Assembly (NCBI GenBank): GCA_009785875.1
Contig: WQUF01000185.1
Location: forward strand, 1 to 50,537
DNA length: 50,537 nt
Reading direction: 5' to 3'
DNA from: Oscillospiraceae bacterium
GTDB taxonomy: Bacteria; Bacillota; Clostridia; Clostridiales; Clostridiaceae
The notes beneath the pieces are model-generated. The model saw only the letters and a list, made by a program, of their open reading frames with translations, made no database searches and was not told the DNA's origin. The translations under genes and the position numbers were made by a program. Positions 9,163 to 18,381 of this stretch are shown here, in pieces; the first letter of the stretch is position 1; the number at the start of each line of letters is the position of its first letter.

Positions 9163-10053
9163 ATGAATGCTTTAAGGGATCAAGTAGGTAATCAAATTTC
9201 TAACGCATTTACTGGTTTTGACGATATGATACAAAATTCTAGCACAGTATTAGGGCATGGTCTTGATTCTTTTGACCAAGCCGTAACCCTATCAAATACA
9301 ATTGCAAATCCTTTTTGTGATATTCTTATTGCTATTTGCATTTTAATCGAAATTGCGCAAGTGGCTTCCAAAGTAGATGTTATAAAATGGGAACATGGAC
9401 TTAAACTACTCGTAAAAATGGTCTTCGCAAAACTTTGTATAAATATTGTCCCTCACTTACTTTTAGCTTGCTATCTACAAGCAGGTAAATGGATAGACGA
9501 CTTAGGTAATATGACAATAGGCAGTGATGTAATGAATTTAGGTTCAACAGCCAATGACCAAATAAGTGGTCTTCTGACCAAAGTAAAGAGTTTTTGGGCA
9601 ATTATTGGACTATTTCTATCAGTTTTTATTGTTGTATTAGCCATTAAGATTTGTGGCTTAGTAGTCTCTGTAATGGCGTTTGGACGTATGTTTGAACTCT
9701 ATGTTTATGTTGTGATATCGCCTCTGCCATGCGCTTTTCTACCTTTAGGGAATGGTGATGGAACTGGTTTCAGCCATCTTACAGCAAAGTTTTTTAGAGG
9801 TTTTGGAGCTGTGTGCTTACAAGGTGTTATGATGCTAATTTGCCTTAAAATATTCGGATTACTAATGTCGGCAGCGGTGAATACGGCTATTCAAGCAGGT
9901 GTAAAGGCTACTGAAGCTGCAAATGCCCCTGCGTCGGCGTATACGGTTGCGGTGGGTGACTTATGTTTTGCGCTTCTACTAGCATGTATTGTTCTTGTAA
10001 TGTCACTGGTAAAATGCGGAGGATGGGCAAAGAGTGTACTTGACGTAGGATAA
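9163..10053 (+). CDS. VirB6/TrbL-like polytopic membrane protein
   Basis: A 296-residue protein, ATG 9163 preceded by AAGAGGTG. At least five hydrophobic segments are visible: IANPFCDILIAICILIEIA, LVKMVFAKLCINIVPHLLLACY, FWAIIGLFLSVFIVVLAI, VYVVISPLPCAFLPLG and LCFALLLACIVLVMSLV. VirB6-type proteins form the inner-membrane core of the T4SS channel. Position between the VirB2-like and PrgI/VirB4 genes supports the call. No enzymatic motif is present. Confidence 0.8.
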   Translation: MNALRDQVGNQISNAFTGFDDMIQNSSTVLGHGLDSFDQAVTLSNTIANPFCDILIAICILIEIAQVASKVDVIKWEHGLKLLVKMVFAKLCINIVPHLLLACYLQAGKWIDDLGNMTIGSDVMNLGSTANDQISGLLTKVKSFWAIIGLFLSVFIVVLAIKICGLVVSVMAFGRMFELYVYVVISPLPCAFLPLGNGDGTGFSHLTAKFFRGFGAVCLQGVMMLICLKIFGLLMSAAVNTAIQAGVKATEAANAPASAYTVAVGDLCFALLLACIVLVMSLVKCGGWAKSVLDVG

Positions 10054-10108
10054 TTGTAATAGCTTACAAATAGCGCATTCGTGTTATTTGCATAAAGGAG
10101 GTTTTTTT

Positions 10109-13100
10109 TTGATATCTGTAAGAATTCCTGATGAAATAAGGAAATATAAGGAGAAAATACTGTTCGGGCTAAATGCACGTCAATTAGTTGCAACTGTCCT
10201 AACATTTCTTATATGCGTTCCACTATATTATTTCGGAAAAAAATATATATCAGAAGATATACTGTCATGGCTTATTATCATTATTGCTGTTCCTCTAATT
10301 TCTATCGGTTTTTTTAAATTCAATGGTATGCCTATGGAAAAATTCATCATTGAAGTATTAAAATTTGAACTTTTATTTCCACAAAAAAGAAGATATAAGG
10401 TTGAAAATGCTTTTAAAGAGTGGGAGAGAAAAGCAGATAAGGAATTAGCTCCTAAATCTTTTTTAGATAAGATTAAATATAAAAGATATCTCGAAGAAGC
10501 GAGCCTTGAAAAAATTTTAATGATGGAAAAAGCAGAAAAAAGAGGCGACACTGATTATAACTTAAAAGATTTTAAGCCAATCACTGTTAATAAAAGTTGG
10601 AGCCATAATCCTAAAAAAAATAATAATAAGAAAGATAAAAAGAACAAGACTAAAAAGAAAACCGTACTTCAAAAAAAGGCAGAACAAATTGAAAAAAAGA
10701 AGGATAAAGACCCTCTATATAAACTAACAAATGAAGAAATTAAAGTAATGAAAAAATGGAATGCGAAAAAACTCGAATTAAAGAAAAAAGAAATTAATGA
10801 AGAAAAAAAGATTGTAAGAAAAAAATCTAATGTAATGAAAAAACGCAGGAATGCAAAAACCACCATTCCACGAACAACACAACAAACAATACCATTTTTA
10901 GCAGACTACGATGAGGGACTATTTGAGGTAAGAGCGAATAAATTCAGTAAACTCTATAAGCTCAAAGATATAAATTATAGAACATCCAAGGAAGATGAAC
11001 AGGTTACTATATTCGTTAAGCTCACAGAGTTTTTAAATTATTTCTCGGAGGATATGAATTTCGCTTTTGTAATTGACAATAGAGTTATTTCAAAGGATAT
11101 GCAAGAGCGTAAAATATTTTTTAAAGAAACAGGAGATAAATACGATAGACACCGCAAGGAGTACAATGGCATATTAAGAAGACAAATAATGGCAGGGCGT
11201 AACGACATACAAATTGAAAAATTTCTTACGATTACGATTGACGCAAATTCACCTATCGAAGCATTATTGAGATTTCATAAAATAGATGATGAGATTATTG
11301 CAAACTTGAGAAAAATTGGCTCTGACGCTGTAGTTGTCTCTACTACTGACCGCCTTTCTTACTATCACGATAAATTTAGGAAGGGCAAAGAAGGAGAATT
11401 TCAAATTGATTATGATTTTATCAAATCACAGGGGATAAGTAGCAAGGATTATATCGCACCTACTTTTTTCAGATTTGAAAATAAGCATTTTCAAATAGAG
11501 GATGACTTTTATAGGGTTATGTTTCTTAATAATCTTCCAAAAAGTCTATCAGATGAAGTTCTTTTCGATTTATGTGATAACTCTTTTCCAGTTACAACGA
11601 GCATTTCAATACAACCTGTTTCACAGGATAAGGGTTTGAAAATTGTTCAAAGGCAATTAACTGGAATTTTAACGAACAAAATGGACGCAGAAAAACGTGC
11701 TATACGTGGAGGTTATAGTCCAGAAAGTATTCAACATTCCATAATAGACGCTCATAAACAGGCGGAAGAGTTATATGACGATATGCTTAATAAATCACAA
11801 AAAATGTTTTTTGTGACTATTACATTTATGATTCATGGTTCAACCTTAGATGAACTAAATGAAAATTGTAAAATTATTGAGAGTAAGGCAAGAAAATATA
11901 CATCTCAATTACAAACCTTAACAATGCAGCAGGAGGAAGGTTTTAAAATAACGCTTCCGTTTGGCTACACGCCACAATCTGTTGGGGTAGAAAGAACATT
12001 GACATCAGAGTCCACGGCTATTTTTATGCCGTTCTCAAATCAAGAGCTGTTTCAACCTGCCGGTTTTTTCTATGGACTCAATCAAATAAGCAGGAATCTA
12101 GTTGTAATCAATCGAACTCAGATGAAAACTCCATCTGGATTTGTATTGGGAACTTCTGGTTCGGGAAAATCATTTCAGACAAAAAAAGAGATTTTACAGG
12201 TCATTTTAAGTGACTCAAATACGGGGGTTTTGATAATAGATCCTGAGAACGAATATGGAGATTTCAGCCGTGCTTTCGATGGAACAGTATTAAAAATAAG
12301 TGCGGACAGCAATAATTACATAAATCCTTTAGATATGGGGATGGATTATGGATTAGACGAAGACGACCCTCCTGATACACCGATATCTGTTAAGAAAGAT
12401 AAAGCTCTGAAAAAAAAGAGCGATTATATAATGTCAATTATTGAGAGAATGATTTGTAATGGAAATAATGCTGATTTTTCCTCAATTACTCCTGTTCAAA
12501 AAACTATTGTTGACCGTTGTGTATCTAATTGCTATCGAAAATATTTTGAAAGTGATTTTGACACTCAATATTTACCGACTCTCTTAGATTTGCAAAATGA
12601 ACTTGATAAGGAAAAAAGCACGGAGGAAGGAAGACTTCTAGCAAATGGTGTTGAGTATTATACACGAGGGAGCATGAATATTTTCGCTCATAAAACAAAT
12701 GTTGCAATCGAAAACCGTTTGGTTGTTTTCAATGTCAGAGATTTAGGGGAACAGCTAAGACAAATAGGGCTAATTATAATTTTCGACTTCATATGGAACA
12801 GAATGATAAATAATAAAAATCGTGGAGTTAGAACATATTGCTATGCAGATGAAATCCATGTGATGTTTAACTCATTTTATTCAGCAAATTTTTTAAAACA
12901 ATTATACAAACGTGGTCGTAAATACGGTCTTTGTATCACTGGTTTAACTCAAAACGTCGAAGACTTGTTGAGGTCAGAACAGGCAAGAGGCATGATTGGA
13001 AATTCAGACTTTATCATGATGTTAAACCAGAATTCAGAAGATTTAAAAATATTAGCAAGTATGCTCAATATATCAGAAACACTTATGGGCTTTGTAAAAG

Positions 13101-13927
13101 GAGCTGATGTCGGGTCGGGACTCATATTTGCAGAAAAGGTTACTGTCCCTTTCGTCGATAGGTTCCCACTGGACAGCTATTTATATCCTCTAATGTCTAC
13201 GAAATTTGGTGAAGATATGTCGAAGAAAGAAATAGACGAAAAAATTAGACAAATCATGTATGATGAACAAGAAAGTAATGATGTGAATTTTGACTCAGAA
13301 ACAGAAGTTCAAATGCAAGAAATAAAACTTAACTCTGATAATTTAAATTATCATTCAATACCAGAAGAAAATTTAAATAATCAATATGAAAGACCTTTGA
13401 TAGAGAGTTTTTCAAAGCAGCATATAAATACACATCAAGAGAATTTCTATTCAAATAGTAGAACTAATTATAATGTTCAACAACGGGAAAATGAAATAGC
13501 GTTGAATGAAAAAGAAGCGGAAGAAATTTTAAACAATCTATTAATGAATTATGAAGATAATTCATATTCAAATGAAAGCCTTAGATATAGGGCAGAACTG
13601 ATAGAAAATGTCAAAAAAAATCAATCAGTCTTAAACCCACAAAAACTCAATATATACGATAGTAATATGTATGAAGTTTATCCTAATGAAAATGAAACCA
13701 AAAAGCAAATTGAAAATTATAGTTTTGATAGATTTTATTCTAAGGATAATCCATTTCATCAAATCCTAAAGGATGATGTAACTTTTTTCGAAGAATTTGG
13801 TAAAGACATGCCTTCGAAGTCATCTATTAATCAAGATGAAATAAAACCTAAAGAAGAACACAGTTTTGATTTAAACAATAATTCAAAAATAGATGAGATA
13901 CTAAAAGAACTTAGACAATATAAATAG
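10109..13927 (+). CDS. PrgI-VirB4 fusion: T4SS membrane protein joined to the conjugation ATPase
   Basis: 1,272 residues from TTG 10109. An upstream TTG (10088) is in frame, but the strong site AAAGGAGG (10094-10101) lies downstream of it and fits only TTG 10109. The first 100 residues are PrgI-like: a start of RIPDEIRKYKEKILFGLNAR plus two membrane helices. A lysine-rich linker (about residues 150-250) follows, then the VirB4 ATPase that energises T4SS assembly and DNA transfer. Walker A is GTSGSGKS (681-688) and Walker B is YADE (Asp914, Glu915). A polar Asn/Glu-rich tail of about 230 residues ends the protein. In related elements prgI and virB4 are usually separate genes. Confidence 0.9.
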   Translation: MISVRIPDEIRKYKEKILFGLNARQLVATVLTFLICVPLYYFGKKYISEDILSWLIIIIAVPLISIGFFKFNGMPMEKFIIEVLKFELLFPQKRRYKVENAFKEWERKADKELAPKSFLDKIKYKRYLEEASLEKILMMEKAEKRGDTDYNLKDFKPITVNKSWSHNPKKNNNKKDKKNKTKKKTVLQKKAEQIEKKKDKDPLYKLTNEEIKVMKKWNAKKLELKKKEINEEKKIVRKKSNVMKKRRNAKTTIPRTTQQTIPFLADYDEGLFEVRANKFSKLYKLKDINYRTSKEDEQVTIFVKLTEFLNYFSEDMNFAFVIDNRVISKDMQERKIFFKETGDKYDRHRKEYNGILRRQIMAGRNDIQIEKFLTITIDANSPIEALLRFHKIDDEIIANLRKIGSDAVVVSTTDRLSYYHDKFRKGKEGEFQIDYDFIKSQGISSKDYIAPTFFRFENKHFQIEDDFYRVMFLNNLPKSLSDEVLFDLCDNSFPVTTSISIQPVSQDKGLKIVQRQLTGILTNKMDAEKRAIRGGYSPESIQHSIIDAHKQAEELYDDMLNKSQKMFFVTITFMIHGSTLDELNENCKIIESKARKYTSQLQTLTMQQEEGFKITLPFGYTPQSVGVERTLTSESTAIFMPFSNQELFQPAGFFYGLNQISRNLVVINRTQMKTPSGFVLGTSGSGKSFQTKKEILQVILSDSNTGVLIIDPENEYGDFSRAFDGTVLKISADSNNYINPLDMGMDYGLDEDDPPDTPISVKKDKALKKKSDYIMSIIERMICNGNNADFSSITPVQKTIVDRCVSNCYRKYFESDFDTQYLPTLLDLQNELDKEKSTEEGRLLANGVEYYTRGSMNIFAHKTNVAIENRLVVFNVRDLGEQLRQIGLIIIFDFIWNRMINNKNRGVRTYCYADEIHVMFNSFYSANFLKQLYKRGRKYGLCITGLTQNVEDLLRSEQARGMIGNSDFIMMLNQNSEDLKILASMLNISETLMGFVKGADVGSGLIFAEKVTVPFVDRFPLDSYLYPLMSTKFGEDMSKKEIDEKIRQIMYDEQESNDVNFDSETEVQMQEIKLNSDNLNYHSIPEENLNNQYERPLIESFSKQHINTHQENFYSNSRTNYNVQQRENEIALNEKEAEEILNNLLMNYEDNSYSNESLRYRAELIENVKKNQSVLNPQKLNIYDSNMYEVYPNENETKKQIENYSFDRFYSKDNPFHQILKDDVTFFEEFGKDMPSKSSINQDEIKPKEEHSFDLNNNSKIDEILKELRQYK

Positions 13928-13995
13928 CCTGAAAGATACTTTGCAATGATTTAAGAAGTTATAGACTTAAAAAATAGCATGAAAGGAGGGATAAA

Positions 13996-16953
13996 GTGGA
14001 GGAAAAATCTATAAAAACTGTAAAACCTACAAGTTTAATTAATTCTTCAAATGTAATAATTGGTGGTAAGACATATTCAAGTGCTGAAATAAAATCTATT
14101 GCAAAAGAGAAAATAAGCCAAGTACAGGCTTTCTCGAATGCTGAAAATAAAATGATTAAATCTACAGAAAATCAAACAAGCGTTATAAACACTATGACGG
14201 TATCAAATAGAGAAAAAAGTATAAATGTTTCAACTAATAGTATTGTTAATGTCTTTGATAAAAGCTCGACGAATTTATCGAATAGTAAAAGCAATAAAGT
14301 ACAAACACAGATTCAAAATGAACAAAATAACTCGACGAATATAATAAAAATTATTACAGGTGAAAATCTGATTCAAAAAAATCAAATTAATATACATAGT
14401 AATACAAGTGGTAATATAAATCAGAATAATGCAAATATCAAAACAAATGATAGCAATACTCAAAGTAACACGAATAATATAAACAATAATAATAATAAAA
14501 ATTCAAGTAAAACTCAGCCTGAAAAAAAACAGCCTAACAAAGTCTCAGCAACGTCACAGATTGCGAAAGATGTTGTCTATATTGGGAGTAAAGCTATTAA
14601 TTATGTTCAAGGAGCAATGCTAGGAAGTGGCGATTTAAGCGCACAGGTAGCAGGAGGTGCAATCGTCGCAGGTAAGTTAGGGTTTTATACCTTTAAAGTT
14701 GCTCAGAAAACCCCAAAAGCGATAAAAACTAGTTTTGATGTAACAAAAAAAGTAGGTGTAGGTATTTATAAAACGGGAAAAAACGCTATTGATGTTGTTA
14801 CAACTACAGGGCGTACTACACTTACTGTTGCAAATACACTGTATATTGCAAATCAATTAAAGAATCAACTTAATTTACCTGTAAGTCGAAAGGATTTTAC
14901 CAATATACTAAAAAGTCAAGCAGACATTACAAATCTTAATAAAACTGCTACTTCTAAAGCGATTATTAAAGGCGTTCAAAGTGTACAAAAGAAATTACAG
15001 ACCGTAAAAAAAGGATTATCACAGATAAAAACAGGTGCTATAAAGACAGCTACAGTTATTCGTGGCATGACTAATGGAACCATCCAAACTGCTGTTGTGG
15101 CTCGCTCTGTGTTATCTATAGCTAAGAGAGCAACTGTTAAGTTACTTAAAACAGGCGGTAAAGCTGTTGTTAAAGGCACTCTTAAAGGTTTAAAGGTTGC
15201 TACTCTTAAAGGTATACCGAAGCTTGCTAAAGTATCGGGCAAGGTTACAATGGGAGTCGGGAATGCCCTATCAAAGTCAGATGATATGGCACTTCAAGGA
15301 GTTGGACAGGCTTTAAAGGTTGGAACACAGGGTATAAAAACAGGGATACACACTACTAAGTTTGCATATAAGACTGTAAAAACAAGTGTCAAAGCAGGAT
15401 ATAGAACAGGTAAAGCAATATATAAGACAGTTTCATATATAAGAAACAAAGGATTAAAGGCAGCATGGCAAAAGGCAGGGCAAATGACGAGAAATGCATT
15501 TGCGAAAGCTGGCAAAAGTGTTGTGAATATGGCAATTAATCTTGTAAAACAGGCTGCTTCAAAAGTTATATTGCCAATTCTTATAATAGTTGTTGTCGTT
15601 GCTGTAGCCTCTGGTGCGGTTGCCGCTCCCTTGGGTGCGGTAGGTGGTGTTTTCGGCAGTGTGATAAGCATTTTTACAGGTAATGGTGATTCAGAAGATT
15701 TTGATGTCAAAGAATATCTGATGGGGAAGGTACCAGCTTTACGTAATCTATACATACAAGACCTTTCAGCTTATTTAAATAATCAATTTAAAGCAAATGG
15801 TGGTACTTATGATTTTGTAAGACTTTTTACAAATCAATCGTCAAATGAAGTAGATCGTGATATCGATAGTATAAATGCTGTATTTTATACAGAAGAAAAG
15901 ATAGTAGATATCATGGAACCAATTTTCAATGCTATCATCATGCAAAAGTATGAGTCTTCACCATCAGATATCGAGGCGCAAACTACTCTTGGTGAGATAT
16001 TTGGAAACATGTTTTCACGAAACGAAGAAGCTGTTACTGAATGGTGCGGTGAGGACGCTGATGGAACTACTTATCCTCATAGTTGTGGACATATACATGC
16101 GTTAAGTAATTGTCCAAATAAGGTGTCAGGCGTTCATACAAGCTATACTTGCTCATTATGTGATTCGAGAGAAACGCATATTTCAACAACAATTGATGAA
16201 GAAGGTAATACTAGAGAATCATCGACGAGTACGTTTCATTGTAGTGGATATTCATATTGTGGTGGTCACAGTGTTTTAAAACTCACTTTATCTATGGATG
16301 GCACTTACAAATTGTTAAAGAAATATTTTACTGACCCTATTGATAAATTAGCCAATAAAACAAATCGTACAGACGATGAAGAAGAAGAACTCGATAATCT
16401 TAAATCTTATTATGAAATTTGCCAACAAATGATGAGATTAAATGGAGGGGCTGTAGGTGGATTTAATGGTTCTATGACTGTTGCAGACCTTGGCAATATT
16501 AACTGGGTCGAAGGTACAAGATTAGGTAATAGTGAAATTATTGACCTTGGCTTAACTCAAGTTGGACAAGTCGGTGGACAGCCTTATTGGAGTTGGTATG
16601 GCTTCGATTCTAGGGTAGAATGGTGTGCGTGCTTTGTGAATTGGTGTTTTTACATGAATGGCGATGACGAGTTGTATGGTCATTCTGATAATAATGCTTA
16701 TTGTCCGTCCATGGTAAATTATTTTAAAAGTCGTGGAATATGGGAAAACGGGGGCTATACAGACCTTACGTCAGGCGATGTTATCCTTTTTGATTGGGAG
16801 CAAGATGGAATAGCAGACCATATTGGAATTGTGATTGGCAGGGACGAAAACAATGTGTATACAGTAGAGGGCAATAGTGGCGATGAAGCAAGAGTATACA
16901 GCTATAACTTAAATAGTAATGTTATTTTAGGTTACGGTCTGATATACAACTAA
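13996..16953 (+). CDS. T4SS cell-wall hydrolase with C-terminal CHAP domain
   Basis: 985 residues, GTG 13996 after AAAGGAGGG. Layers: an Asn/Ser/Thr-rich low-complexity N-terminus (to about 190); a long repetitive basic amphipathic region (Lys-Thr-Gly-Val rich, 190-520); one strong membrane helix near 525-560; a Cys/His-rich patch (about residues 685-760, many CxxC- and CxH-like pairs); and a C-terminal CHAP amidase/peptidase. Catalytic residues look like Cys877 in EWCACFV and His942 in ADHIGIV, with EGN soon after. Such enzymes open peptidoglycan locally for the transfer channel (VirB1 role). The repetitive region could be a ruler or channel-associated segment; that part is inference. Confidence 0.85.
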   Translation: MEEKSIKTVKPTSLINSSNVIIGGKTYSSAEIKSIAKEKISQVQAFSNAENKMIKSTENQTSVINTMTVSNREKSINVSTNSIVNVFDKSSTNLSNSKSNKVQTQIQNEQNNSTNIIKIITGENLIQKNQINIHSNTSGNINQNNANIKTNDSNTQSNTNNINNNNNKNSSKTQPEKKQPNKVSATSQIAKDVVYIGSKAINYVQGAMLGSGDLSAQVAGGAIVAGKLGFYTFKVAQKTPKAIKTSFDVTKKVGVGIYKTGKNAIDVVTTTGRTTLTVANTLYIANQLKNQLNLPVSRKDFTNILKSQADITNLNKTATSKAIIKGVQSVQKKLQTVKKGLSQIKTGAIKTATVIRGMTNGTIQTAVVARSVLSIAKRATVKLLKTGGKAVVKGTLKGLKVATLKGIPKLAKVSGKVTMGVGNALSKSDDMALQGVGQALKVGTQGIKTGIHTTKFAYKTVKTSVKAGYRTGKAIYKTVSYIRNKGLKAAWQKAGQMTRNAFAKAGKSVVNMAINLVKQAASKVILPILIIVVVVAVASGAVAAPLGAVGGVFGSVISIFTGNGDSEDFDVKEYLMGKVPALRNLYIQDLSAYLNNQFKANGGTYDFVRLFTNQSSNEVDRDIDSINAVFYTEEKIVDIMEPIFNAIIMQKYESSPSDIEAQTTLGEIFGNMFSRNEEAVTEWCGEDADGTTYPHSCGHIHALSNCPNKVSGVHTSYTCSLCDSRETHISTTIDEEGNTRESSTSTFHCSGYSYCGGHSVLKLTLSMDGTYKLLKKYFTDPIDKLANKTNRTDDEEEELDNLKSYYEICQQMMRLNGGAVGGFNGSMTVADLGNINWVEGTRLGNSEIIDLGLTQVGQVGGQPYWSWYGFDSRVEWCACFVNWCFYMNGDDELYGHSDNNAYCPSMVNYFKSRGIWENGGYTDLTSGDVILFDWEQDGIADHIGIVIGRDENNVYTVEGNSGDEARVYSYNLNSNVILGYGLIYN

Positions 16954-16957
16954 AAAT

Positions 16958-16972
16958 AACTCACGGTGAGTT
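16958..16972. promoter_or_regulatory. palindrome site 4
   Basis: AACTCACGGTGAGTT four bases after the CHAP gene stop. Its end is six bases from the ribosome binding site AAAGGGG (16978-16984) of the first surface-protein gene, the same arrangement as at site 5. Confidence 0.75.
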
Positions 16973-16992
16973 TAATGAAAGGGGCTTTATTT

Positions 16993-18222
16993 TTGAAAAA
17001 AGGAGTTTTTATATCGACATTATTATCACTTAGTATTCTTTATATAGTGTTTTCCTGTTCAACAGCTTTTGCAAATGATGTTTTTACTCAAAATTCTCAA
17101 GAAGGTTCAATAGTAAAACCTCCCACTGGTGGGAATGTAGAGTATAGCTATTTAAGCTTTAATGTTACAGATAAGACAAATGGCGAATATATAGACGATA
17201 TAAAAGTAGTTTTAAAAGATATTGCAGCAGGGAATACATATGAAATAGTCCTTGGGAAAGATATTGATTATACAAATATAACCAGTGTGCTTGCCAATAC
17301 TACATATAAGATTACCCTAGAATATCCGCATTCTAATGAATTTATCGTTTGTAATTCTGACGGTACGGTTATTGATAAATTTGGTGCTACTGTTGATGGG
17401 TATGTTTTTGATTGGATTGTAAAAAGCATTTCAGATACACAGGCAAATACAACAGCAAAAATTACTGAGGTATCTAATAGTAAGGCTGATGATTCTACTG
17501 TTAAAGACGGGGAAACTCTTTTTAAAGAGTTTTGTGGTTTAATGGAAAAAACTGAAAGTGATACTCATTGGAGTAATTTTTATAGTGTTTATGACGTATA
17601 TAAATATACTGAATCAAAACAGTATGCTACAGTATGCAAGGGTGATACCTCCGATTGGCTTAAACTAAGCGATTTTGATAAATCCATATGGTATGAAACA
17701 TATATAAGGTTATGCAATTGTATCGAGCTATCTGACTATGACTATTTTTTTGGTAGCGATGGCAACTTCTTAAACAATACTATAAATAATACATATCATA
17801 ATTTAACACTATTTGGGGACGGCTCACAGGCTGAAGCATATAAATCGTTAATGCTTTGGCAGTACAACTATTTTTTAATAAACGCCAAATTCTATGATTT
17901 TGTGACTAATTTAAATTATATACAAATCAATAAAGATTCTACTTCAAAAAAAGTTATTTCACAGAATCAAGAACAAGTAAACGTAACAGATTCACAAACA
18001 CAATCACAAACGCAAATTCAAGAAGGTATAAAAGAGACGGTTAAAGATATTTTCACAGGAAATCCTATCCAAAGTAATCCTGATAAGAATATTTGGGGGA
18101 AAACGGGTGAGGTAATTAAATCAAATATTACTACAATTATTATTTTTATTGTTTTGAGTAGTATTTTAGGTGGAGTAATGCTTTATCGAAAGCGAAAAAC
18201 AATTGAAGATGAAGATGAGTAA
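16993..18222 (+). CDS. membrane-anchored surface protein (short paralog)
   Basis: 409 residues from TTG 16993. An earlier in-frame ATG (16975) precedes the ribosome binding site AAAGGGG, so TTG is preferred, and it gives MKKGVF, matching the paralog downstream (MKKINL). There is a signal peptide ending near FANDV, a beta-rich Ig/Cna-like domain (YSYLSFNVTDKTNGEYID to DGYVFDWIV), a helical domain rich in Trp and Tyr (WSNFYSVYDVYKY to LMLWQYNYF), a polar stalk, a C-terminal membrane helix and a short acidic tail (RKRKTIEDEDE). No LPxTG sortase motif is seen. The position corresponds to the DUF4366-like proteins of Tn1549-type elements. It may act in cell contact or as a T4SS surface part. Confidence 0.75.
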   Translation: MKKGVFISTLLSLSILYIVFSCSTAFANDVFTQNSQEGSIVKPPTGGNVEYSYLSFNVTDKTNGEYIDDIKVVLKDIAAGNTYEIVLGKDIDYTNITSVLANTTYKITLEYPHSNEFIVCNSDGTVIDKFGATVDGYVFDWIVKSISDTQANTTAKITEVSNSKADDSTVKDGETLFKEFCGLMEKTESDTHWSNFYSVYDVYKYTESKQYATVCKGDTSDWLKLSDFDKSIWYETYIRLCNCIELSDYDYFFGSDGNFLNNTINNTYHNLTLFGDGSQAEAYKSLMLWQYNYFLINAKFYDFVTNLNYIQINKDSTSKKVISQNQEQVNVTDSQTQSQTQIQEGIKETVKDIFTGNPIQSNPDKNIWGKTGEVIKSNITTIIIFIVLSSILGGVMLYRKRKTIEDEDE

Positions 18223-18351
18223 AAAAACATTCATTTAGGTGGTATACAAACTATCTGCTATTAAGAGCCTTACAAAAAAATTCTTAATTGCATTGATGAA
18301 CAGTCTTTTTATTTTAAGGTCATTATTTGCTACATAGTTAAATTAAAAAAG

Positions 18352-18366
18352 AACTCACGGTGAGTT
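18352..18366. promoter_or_regulatory. palindrome site 5
   Basis: AACTCACGGTGAGTT one base before the ribosome binding site AAAGGGG (18368-18374) of the long surface-protein gene, closer than any other copy. As RNA, its stem would sit directly against the Shine-Dalgarno sequence. Confidence 0.75.
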
Positions 18367-18381
18367 GAAAGGGGTATACAA

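Noticed and set aside
15294..15755. 153-codon minus-strand ORF
   Set aside because: It is opposite the repetitive Lys/Ala/Val region and membrane helix of the CHAP protein; no start signals.
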